Below, piece by piece: positions 34,821-43,425 of a DNA stretch of 64,000 bases. Source of the stretch: a bacterium (GTDB taxonomy: Bacteria; Desulfobacterota; Binatia; DP-6). The notes below the pieces were generated by a model. That model saw only the letters and a program-made list of their open reading frames with translations. It searched no databases and was not told the DNA's origin. The first letter of the stretch is position 1, and every line of letters starts with the position of its first letter. The stretch lies in NCBI GenBank assembly GCA_026129405.1, contig JAHCID010000001.1, positions 775,237 through 839,236 on the forward strand. The letters are read 5' to 3'. The position numbers and the translations under genes are program-made.

Positions 34821-36944
34821 ATGGAGAGTCGCTGGTCGGACCGCGAAGCCGAGGAATTCCGCGATCGCTTCGCGCCGACGTGGGGCGAGGAGCTGGCGCT
34901 GCGCGTCTATACGTCGCGCCTGATCGGGCGCGACCCCGACCTCGTCATGCACGGCGGCGGCAACACGTCGCTGAAGGGCACCGTGACGACGCTCGTCGGC
35001 GACGATATCCCGGCGCTGTTCGTGAAGGGGAGCGGCTGGGACCTCGATTCCATCGAGCCCCCCGGCCTGCCGGCGGTCGACCTCCGCCACCTCCGCCGCC
35101 TGCGTGGGCTGCCGTCGCTCTCCGACGAGGAGATGGTGAATCAGCTGCGCACGCATCTCTTCGACGCCGGGGCGCCGAACCCGTCGGTCGAGACGCTGCT
35201 GCACGCCTTCCTGCCCCACCGCTTCATCGACCATACCCACGCCGACATCGCCCTCGTGGTGACGAACCAGCCGCCCGGCGAGAACGCGGCCATGGTGCGC
35301 GAGGCGTTCGGGCCGCGCTGGAGCGTCGTCGACTACGTCATGCCCGGCTTCGCGCTCGCCAAGCTCGCGGCCGAGGTCTACGAGCGCGACCCGTCGGTCG
35401 AGGGGCTGGTCCTCCTGAACCACGGCCTCTTCACCTTCGCCGACGACGCCCGCACCGCGTACGAGCGCATGATCGCCGGCGTCGACCGCGCCGAGCGCTT
35501 CGTGGCGAAGCAGCAGAAGGCGAAGGCGCGCACGACGGTGCAGGTGACGGTCGACCTCGAGCGCGCAAAGGCCGCCGCCGCGCGCCTGGCGCCGGTGCTG
35601 CGCAGCGCGCTCGCCGAGCCGAGCGGCGACGACGACCGCCCGTGGCGCCGCTGGGTGCTCGACTACCGCGTCGACGAGTCGACGCTGCGCCACCTGGCCC
35701 GCCCCGACACCGCGGCGCTCGCCGCGACCAGCCCGCTGACGCCCGACCACGTGATCCGCACCAAGGGCACGGCGGTGGTGCTCGAGCCGTCGTTGCCGCT
35801 CGACGACGACGCGGCCCTGCGCGAGCGCGTGTTCGCGGCGGTCCGCCAGTTCCGCGAGGGCTACGACGCCTACGTCGAGGCGCAGAAGGGCCGCGCCGGC
35901 GGCCGCGTCACGAAGCTCGACTCGACGCCGCGCGTGGTGCTGGTGCCCGGCGTCGGCATCTTCACCGCCGGCCGCACCAAGGCCGACGCGCGCATCGCCG
36001 CCGACATCACCGAGCACACCGTGCGCGCGAAGGCGGTGGCCAACGACGTCGGCCGCTACACCGCGCTCTCGGACGGCGACCTCTTCGACATGGAGTACTG
36101 GGTCCTCGAGCAGGCGAAGCTCGGCAAGGCGAAGGAGCCGCCGCTCGCCGGCCAGGTCGCGCTGGTGACCGGCGCCGTCGGCGCGATCGGCTTCGGCATC
36201 TGCCGCCAGCTGGTCGCCGCGGGCGCGCACGTCGTCCTCACCGACATCGACGCCGAGCGGCTCGCGGCCGGGTGCCGCGAGCTCGACCCCAAGGGCAAGG
36301 GGCTCGTGACGGGCATCCCGATGGACGTCACCAACGAGGACTCGGTGGTGGCGGGCTTCGCCGAGACCTGCCGGCGCTACGGCGGCGTCGACGTCCTCGT
36401 GCTGAACGCCGGCGTCGCCCACGTGAGCCGGATCGAGGAGCTCGACCCGGCGGCGTTCCGGCGCGTGCTCGACGTCAACACCGTCGGCTACTTCCTCGTG
36501 CTGCGCGAGGGCGCCCGGCTCCTGCGCCGCCAGGGCACGGGCGGCAACGTGATCGTGAACTCGTCGAAGAACGTGTTCGCGCCCGGCGCAGACTTCGGCG
36601 CCTACAGCGCGTCGAAGGCGGGCGCGCACCAGCTCGGCCGCGTCGCCGCGCTCGAGCTGGCGCCGATCGGCGTCCGCGTGAACCTCATCAACGCCGACGC
36701 CGTCTTCGGCGACGGCAGCCGGCCGTCGGGGCTGTGGGCCGAGGTGGGGCCGGCGCGGGCGCGCTCGCGCGGCATGGATCCGAGCGAGCTGCAGGACTAC
36801 TACCGCCAGCGCAACCTGCTGCGCGTCCGCGTGCTGCCGGAGCACGTCGGCAACGCGGTCGTGTTCCTCGCCTCGAACCAGACGCCGACCACCGGCGCCG
36901 TCATCCCCGTCGACGGCGGCGTCCTCGAAGCCTTCCCCCGCTGA
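34821..36944 (+). CDS. Bifunctional class II aldolase / short-chain dehydrogenase (RhaD-type fusion)
   Basis: A 707-residue two-domain enzyme. Residues 1-430 are a class II aldolase (VMHGGGNTSLKG, HAFLPHRFIDHTHADI with metal histidines, LVLLNHGLFTFADDA). Residues 440-707 are an SDR with TGAVGAIGFGI (T450-G451), LNAGVAHVS, Ser582 and Y595-SAS-K599. This architecture matches bifunctional rhamnulose-1-phosphate aldolase/L-lactaldehyde dehydrogenases, but no other sugar genes are nearby, so a role in another aldol or acyl substrate in this catabolic island is possible. Confidence 0.9.
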   Translation: MESRWSDREAEEFRDRFAPTWGEELALRVYTSRLIGRDPDLVMHGGGNTSLKGTVTTLVGDDIPALFVKGSGWDLDSIEPPGLPAVDLRHLRRLRGLPSLSDEEMVNQLRTHLFDAGAPNPSVETLLHAFLPHRFIDHTHADIALVVTNQPPGENAAMVREAFGPRWSVVDYVMPGFALAKLAAEVYERDPSVEGLVLLNHGLFTFADDARTAYERMIAGVDRAERFVAKQQKAKARTTVQVTVDLERAKAAAARLAPVLRSALAEPSGDDDRPWRRWVLDYRVDESTLRHLARPDTAALAATSPLTPDHVIRTKGTAVVLEPSLPLDDDAALRERVFAAVRQFREGYDAYVEAQKGRAGGRVTKLDSTPRVVLVPGVGIFTAGRTKADARIAADITEHTVRAKAVANDVGRYTALSDGDLFDMEYWVLEQAKLGKAKEPPLAGQVALVTGAVGAIGFGICRQLVAAGAHVVLTDIDAERLAAGCRELDPKGKGLVTGIPMDVTNEDSVVAGFAETCRRYGGVDVLVLNAGVAHVSRIEELDPAAFRRVLDVNTVGYFLVLREGARLLRRQGTGGNVIVNSSKNVFAPGADFGAYSASKAGAHQLGRVAALELAPIGVRVNLINADAVFGDGSRPSGLWAEVGPARARSRGMDPSELQDYYRQRNLLRVRVLPEHVGNAVVFLASNQTPTTGAVIPVDGGVLEAFPR

Positions 36945-36967
36945 CGGAGCCGCGAGAGGAGTTGGAG

Positions 36968-37969
36968 ATGGCCAAGGCGCGACTCGTCTGCCTCGATGCC
37001 GACGACCTGATGCACCCGAACACCGGCGAAGAGAACTACAACGAGAGCGCCTACTACAACTTCTACGATCCGCGCGCGCGTCTCGGCGGCTTCGTGCGTC
37101 TCGGCAACCGCCCGAACGAGCACTACGCCGAGATGACGATCTGCCTGTACCTCCCCGACGGCCACGTCGGCTTCATGTACGCGCGCCCGAAGATCGCCGA
37201 CAACGCGCGCTTCGAGGGCGGCGGCCTGCGCTTCGAGGTGCGGGCGCCGATGCGCGAGCACCGCATCCGCTACGAGGGTAACGTCTGCCTCCTCGCCCGG
37301 CCGCTCGAGCTCCTCGATCCGAAGGCCGCGTTCACGCAGAACCCGCACGTCCCGGCGACGCTCGAGCTGACGTACACGGCCGTCGCGCGCGCCCACGGCG
37401 GCGAGCCGCGGCAGCAGGACGCGGACGGCCGGTGGGTGAGCGTCAGGAGCGAGCGCGCCGGGCAGGAGTTCGCGCGCGGCCACCTCGAGCAGCACGGGCA
37501 TGCGGTCGGCCGTCTCGTCCTCGACGGCGTCGAAACGGCGATCGACGGCTACGGCCTGCGCGACCGCTCGTGGGGACCGCGCTACTGGCAGGCGCCCGAC
37601 CACTACCGCTGGCTGACGATGAACTTCGGCCTCGACGCGGGCATCGCCGCCGCCCGCACCGTGCAGCGCGACGGCAGCGTCGTGCAGGGCGGGTTTCTCT
37701 ACGAGCCCGGCGTCGAGGGACGGTTCATCGCGTCGGTCGAGGTCGAGACGGAGCTCGGCGAGGAGAGCCTGCACCGCACGCTGCGCGCCACGCTCCAGCC
37801 CGGGGACGGCGGCGCGCCGCAGATCGTCGAGGGCCGCGTGCTCGCCATGGTGCCGCTGCGCAACCGCCGCAACGGCGTGACCACGCGTATCGCCGAGGGC
37901 CTCACCGAGTGGAGATGGGGCGACCGCGTCGGCTACGGCTGGTCGGAGTATCTCGACCACGTCGGCTGA
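36968..37969 (+). CDS. Uncharacterised protein, lipocalin/hydroxyneurosporene-synthase-like beta fold
   Basis: A 333-residue protein rich in beta strands with conserved-looking aromatic/charged blocks: YYNFYDPRARLGGFVRLGNRPNEHYAEMTICLYLPDG, GYGLRDRSWGPRYWQAPDHYRWLTMNFG and WRWGDRVGYGWSEYLDH. Proteins like this occur beside APH-like kinases and acyl-CoA dehydrogenases in actinobacteria and proteobacteria (DUF7064/7065-type; my recollection, not checked). The DRSWGPR pattern is like the lipocalin-type hydratase fold. No signal peptide. Function unknown. GAGAGGAGTTGGAG precedes the ATG. Confidence 0.72.
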   Translation: MAKARLVCLDADDLMHPNTGEENYNESAYYNFYDPRARLGGFVRLGNRPNEHYAEMTICLYLPDGHVGFMYARPKIADNARFEGGGLRFEVRAPMREHRIRYEGNVCLLARPLELLDPKAAFTQNPHVPATLELTYTAVARAHGGEPRQQDADGRWVSVRSERAGQEFARGHLEQHGHAVGRLVLDGVETAIDGYGLRDRSWGPRYWQAPDHYRWLTMNFGLDAGIAAARTVQRDGSVVQGGFLYEPGVEGRFIASVEVETELGEESLHRTLRATLQPGDGGAPQIVEGRVLAMVPLRNRRNGVTTRIAEGLTEWRWGDRVGYGWSEYLDHVG

Positions 37970-37970
37970 G

Positions 37971-38948
37971 CTGCAGCAGCGGCTTGCCGCGTATCTCCGG
38001 CCGAAGCTGGGCGACGCGGCCCGCATCGAGGGCGTGCGCCGGCTCGCCGGCGGCGCGTCGCGCGAGCTGTGGCTCGTGACCCTCGCGGGGACCGACCCGA
38101 GCCGGCTCGTCCTGCGCCGCGATCCGCCCGGACACGTCATCGAGTCGAGCCGCCAGGGCGAGTTCCAGCTGCTCCGTGCCGCGGCCGACGCGGGCGTGCC
38201 GGTGCCGCGCGTCCACTGGTGCGAGGACGATCCCGCCATTCTCGGCTCGTCCTTCTTCCTCATGGACTTCGTCGAGGGCGAGGCGCTCGCGCGCCGGCTC
38301 CTGCGCGACGAGGCCTACGCCGGCGCGCGCGCGGCGCTGCCGGAGCAGCTGGCGCAGGCGCTCGCCGCGATCCACCGCATGGACGCCGGCGCCGACGCCG
38401 GCCTCGCGCGTCCCGTCGAGGGGGCGACGCCGGCCGAGGCCGAGCTCGAGCGCTTCGCGCAGATACTGCACGGCATGGCGCCCGATCCGCACCCGGTGCT
38501 CGAGCTGGCGATCCGCTGGCTCGGCCGCCGCCTGCCGCCGGCGGGACGCGTCGCGCTGGTCCACGGCGACTACCGCATCGGCAACGTGCTGTTCGGGCCG
38601 GAAGGCCTGCGCGCGGTGCTCGACTGGGAGCTGGCGCATCTCGGCGACCCGATGGAGGACGTCGGCTGGCTATGCGTGCGCTCGTGGCGTTTCGGCGCCG
38701 ACGAGCGTCCCGTCGGCGGGCTCTGCGACCGCGAGCGCTTCTGGGCCGCCTACGCCGCGGCCGGCGGCGATGCCGTCGATCCCGCGGTGGCGCGCTGGTG
38801 GGAGGTGTTCGGCAACCTCAAGTGGGCGGTGATCTGCATCATGCAGGCGCAGACGTTCCTCAACGGCGTGCGCAACGTCGAGCTGGCGAGCCTCGGTCGC
38901 CGTACGGTCGAGATGGAGCTCGAGCTACTCGACCTGATGGGAGCCTGA
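37971..38948 (+). CDS. APH-family phosphotransferase, ACAD10/11-like
   Basis: A kinase of 325 residues if started at CTG 37971. Motifs: RRLAGGASRELWLV nucleotide loop, FFLMDFVEGEAL hinge, catalytic VALVHGDYRIGNVLF and metal-binding AVLDWELAHLGDPMEDVGWLCVRSW. The first standard start (GTG 38034) would remove the N-terminal helix LQQRLAAYLRPKLGDAARIEGV, which family members have; the only start codon candidate before it is CTG, one base after the preceding stop (TGAGCTG). Overlaps the DUF6285 gene (TGATG). Probably acts on a hydroxyacyl-CoA or similar metabolite, not an antibiotic. Confidence 0.87.
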   Translation: MQQRLAAYLRPKLGDAARIEGVRRLAGGASRELWLVTLAGTDPSRLVLRRDPPGHVIESSRQGEFQLLRAAADAGVPVPRVHWCEDDPAILGSSFFLMDFVEGEALARRLLRDEAYAGARAALPEQLAQALAAIHRMDAGADAGLARPVEGATPAEAELERFAQILHGMAPDPHPVLELAIRWLGRRLPPAGRVALVHGDYRIGNVLFGPEGLRAVLDWELAHLGDPMEDVGWLCVRSWRFGADERPVGGLCDRERFWAAYAAAGGDAVDPAVARWWEVFGNLKWAVICIMQAQTFLNGVRNVELASLGRRTVEMELELLDLMGA

Positions 38949-39346
38949 TGCAGGACCGCCCCTCCGCCGCCGAGCTGCTCGCCGCCGTGCGGGCGTTTCT
39001 CGAGGACGACCTCCTGCCGCAGCTCGAGGGCCGACGGCGATTCCACGCGCTGGTCGCGGCCAACGTGCTGTCGATCGTCGAGCGCGAGATGGCGCAGGGC
39101 GAGTCGCACCTGCGCGCGGAGCACGCACGGCTGGCGTCGCTTCTCGGCGCAGCGGCGCACGACGGCACGCTGGCGGCGTTGCGCGACGCCGTGCGCGGGG
39201 CGAATGAACGTCTCGCCGAGCGCATTCGCGCCGGCGACGCCGACGCTGGACCGTTCGGCGAGGCGGTGCGCGCCCACCTGCGCGCGACGACCGAGGAGAA
39301 GCTCGCGGTCGCGAACCCCCGCTACGGATCGGCGAAGCCCGGCTGA
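38948..39346 (+). CDS. DUF6285 domain-containing protein
   Basis: A 132-residue helical protein: PSAAELLAAVRAFLEDDLLPQLEGRRRFHALVAANVLSIVEREMAQG is characteristic of the small proteins regularly found right after APH-like kinases of acyl-CoA clusters (DUF6285). It probably forms a complex with the kinase, judging by the overlapping start (TGATG). No catalytic motif or signal peptide. Function unknown. Confidence 0.83.
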   Translation: MQDRPSAAELLAAVRAFLEDDLLPQLEGRRRFHALVAANVLSIVEREMAQGESHLRAEHARLASLLGAAAHDGTLAALRDAVRGANERLAERIRAGDADAGPFGEAVRAHLRATTEEKLAVANPRYGSAKPG

Positions 39347-39373
39347 CAGGCCGGCGGGGCGGGGGCCAGCCCG

Positions 39374-40909
<1,536 letters not shown>

Positions 40910-40983
40910 CTAACCGCGGAGCAATTCAGACGATTCCCGATCGCAATAGGGGTTTTCCCTGACCCATTCTTCTGACGCGTCCG

Positions 40984-41598
40984 TCAGCGATCGCCGGCCG
41001 CCTGGAGGGCCACGCGAATCAGCTCGGCTAGAGAATCGACATCCATTTTCTCCATCACGCGAGCGCGGTGAACCTCCACCGTCTTCGGCGAGAGACCGAG
41101 CGCGGCGGCGATCTCCTTGTTGGCGCGGCCTGCGACCACGAGGTCCATCACCTCCCGCTCGCGCGCCGTCAGCAGCGCCACCCGCCGGCGGGCTTCGTCG
41201 CGTCGTGCGCGTTGCTCGCGCTGCCGCCGGTCGACGTCGATCGCCTGGCGCACGCGGTCCAGCAACAGCTGATCGCTGAACGGCTTCTCGATGAAATCGA
41301 GCGCGCCCGCCTTCACCGCGCGCACCGCCATCGGCACCTCGGCGTGTCCGGTGATGACGATGGTCGGGATCTCGTCGCCGCGGCGGACCAGCTCGGTCTG
41401 GAGGTCGAGGCCGCTCATGCCCGGCATGCGGACGTCGAGCACGAGGCAGCCGGGCGCGTCCGGGTCGCGCGCGCCGAGGAAGTCGGTGGCGGTCGCATGG
41501 GTGACGACGGCGAGCCCGACGGACTCGAGCAGCCAGCGCAACGAATCGCGCATGGCCGGATCGTCGTCGACGACGAAGACGGTGGGGTCGGTCGGCAT
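40984..41598 (-). CDS. FixJ-type response regulator (NarL/LuxR output)
   Basis: 204 residues. Receiver domain TVFVVDDDPAMRDSLRWLLESVGL, phospho-acceptor Asp55 in CLVLDVRMPGMSG, TIVITGHAEVPMAVRAVKAGALDFIEKPF (the Lys and aromatic switch region). The C-terminal LuxR-type HTH is LTAREREVMDLVVAGRANKEIAAALGLSPKTVEVHRARVMEKM. ATG at 41598, two bases after the kinase stop, so kinase and regulator are co-expressed. FixJ family members activate transcription on phosphorylation. Confidence 0.95.
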   Translation of the reverse strand: MPTDPTVFVVDDDPAMRDSLRWLLESVGLAVVTHATATDFLGARDPDAPGCLVLDVRMPGMSGLDLQTELVRRGDEIPTIVITGHAEVPMAVRAVKAGALDFIEKPFSDQLLLDRVRQAIDVDRRQREQRARRDEARRRVALLTAREREVMDLVVAGRANKEIAAALGLSPKTVEVHRARVMEKMDVDSLAELIRVALQAAGDR

Positions 41599-41600
41599 GA

Positions 41601-42905
41601 TCAGGCCGCGTCCTTTGCGTTGCCCGATACCGCGGGCAGCGTGAAGCGAAACGTGGAGCCGCGGGGATCGTTCGGCGTCGTCCACAGCCGGCCGCCGTGC
41701 GCTTCCACGATCGTCCGGCTGATCGCGAGCCCGAGCCCCAGCCCATCGCGTCGCGTGGTGAAGAACGGATCGAACAGACGGCCGGCGATCGCCGCGGCGA
41801 CACCTTCGCCGGTGTCGTGCACGGCGAACTCGGCGGCACCGTCGTCGGTCTCGCGGGTCTGGATGCGCAGGCGGCGCTCGCCGGCGGTCTGCGCCATGGC
41901 TTCGAAGCCGTTGCGCACGAGGTTCAGCATCACCTGCTCGATCTGGATGCCGTCGGCCTCGACGTCGAGCGGCTCGTCGGCCAGGTCGAGCTCGAGCGCG
42001 ATGCCGAGCTCGTTCGCCTCGACGGCGGCGAAGTGCAGCGCCTCGCGCACGAGCGCGTTCAGGTCGACGCGGAGACGCGGCATCTGCGTGTGCCGCACGA
42101 ACTCGCGGATGCGGCGCAGGACCTCGCCCGCACGCAGCGCCTGCGTCGAGATCTCGTCGACCACCTCGAGCAACGCCGCGTCCCGGGCGTCGCCGACCTG
42201 GATGCGGCGCGCGCAGCCGCGCGCGTAGCTGACGATCGCGGCGAGCGGCTGGTTGATCTCGTGGGCCAGGCCCGCCGCCATGCCGCCGAGCGTGCTGAGC
42301 CGCGCCGCCTGCGCCAGCTCGGCCTGATGCTGCCGCGCGCGCACCTCGGCCTCGGCCTCTTCCGCGCGCCGGCGCTCCAGGTGGTAGCGCTCGGAGGCGT
42401 AGGCGGCGTAGAGCGCGGCGATCGAGCCCATGACGAGCGCCACCGGGAGCCCGGTCAGGTCGAGCGAGCCGGTGACGACGCGCTGGTTCCAGAGCGTGCT
42501 CGCAAGCGCGACGAAGAGCACGACGAGCTGCGGTCCCATGCCCCAGGGCAGGAGCGTCGCCGCGCCCATGGCGAGGACCACGAGGAGCACCGGCGTGGTG
42601 GCCGCGTCGTGCGTGATGACGCCCGACCAGGCGGACGTGATGCAGAGGATCGAGACCGTCACGGCGGCCGTGGCGACGGCGCGGCGGCGGCTCGGGCGGC
42701 CGTGCAACGCGCCGAAGGCCGCGATCGCCGTCGCGATCTGGATGCTCTTCACCCCGTACAGCTGCGCGACGATCGTCGGATAGACGAACTGATCCGCGAT
42801 CGCGAACAGCGAGATCGACGTGAGGCAGAGCCACAGCCCCGCGCGCGCACGATCGACGAGCAGCGGCGTGGTGTCTTCGCGGAGCCTCTCGAGGCTGGGC
42901 GGCAT
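41601..42905 (-). CDS. Sensor histidine kinase with six membrane spans
   Basis: 434 residues. N-terminal half has about six hydrophobic spans (around 22-42, 53-67, 76-98, 104-122, 125-140, 152-170), then a coiled linker (RRRAEEAEAEVRARQHQAELAQAARLS), the phospho-acceptor His215 in GLAHEINQPLAAIVSYA, and a HATPase_c domain with N box QVMLNLVRNGFEAM, HDTGEGV, DPFFTTRRDGLGLGLAI. Catalytic core is FixL/DctB-like, but there is no PAS or heme domain; the multi-span membrane part is the likely sensor. ATG 42905; the frame upstream is Pro/Arg-rich and unlikely coding. Confidence 0.92.
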   Translation of the reverse strand: MPPSLERLREDTTPLLVDRARAGLWLCLTSISLFAIADQFVYPTIVAQLYGVKSIQIATAIAAFGALHGRPSRRRAVATAAVTVSILCITSAWSGVITHDAATTPVLLVVLAMGAATLLPWGMGPQLVVLFVALASTLWNQRVVTGSLDLTGLPVALVMGSIAALYAAYASERYHLERRRAEEAEAEVRARQHQAELAQAARLSTLGGMAAGLAHEINQPLAAIVSYARGCARRIQVGDARDAALLEVVDEISTQALRAGEVLRRIREFVRHTQMPRLRVDLNALVREALHFAAVEANELGIALELDLADEPLDVEADGIQIEQVMLNLVRNGFEAMAQTAGERRLRIQTRETDDGAAEFAVHDTGEGVAAAIAGRLFDPFFTTRRDGLGLGLAISRTIVEAHGGRLWTTPNDPRGSTFRFTLPAVSGNAKDAA

Positions 42906-43425
42906 CGGGCGTCGAGGGCGGGAGTTACCGTGCCCGGGCGCCGCGCGGCAACCGGGTTCGACCGTCCGGCTGCCCACCGGCCGGGGCGAGGCGGCGGCGG
43001 GTCCCCCGCCGGGGCGTCCGGCGTCCCGGGAGGTGGGGCCGGCGGCTCGTCGATCGGCCCCCTGCGGGAGGGCTCGTCGGGCGGACGTTTCACCGGGTCC
43101 GCGGGATCGCCGAGGAGGCGCATGCACGCTCAGTGGCCCGGCCGGCGCGGCATCGGTTCGCCGACGGGGGCGTCGGGCAGCGGGTGCACGGGTTCGGCTG
43201 GTGGCGGCACGCGTACGGGCGGCTTCGTCGAGGGGCGATCCCGGGACGGGGTCTCGGGGCGCGCCGCGTCCGGGGCGTGCCCGGCGTGGGGCGGGCGAGC
43301 GGAGGATCGACGCGACATGCGGGGATAGCCGCTCGCGTGCCAGCCCGGACCGCTGTGCCCTGCGGCGGTCCGGCCCGATGCCCGGATGCGCGATTGTACC
43401 AATCGCCGTTGCGGGCGGCGGCGCT
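42906..43425. other. 520-bp region without a convincing gene
   Basis: Between the histidine kinase start and the carboxylase stop. On the minus strand it can encode Pro/Arg-rich stretches (for example a 62-residue frame at 43130-43318 ending PVGEPMPRRPGH and continuing, after a stop, into a Pro-rich frame), but these lack a ribosome-binding site, a signal peptide or any family resemblance. May hold the promoter of the two-component genes; none is obvious. Confidence 0.5.

Noticed and set aside
43130-43318. Pro-rich small protein on the minus strand
   Set aside because: No ribosome-binding site, no similarity, and composition typical of non-coding GC-rich DNA.
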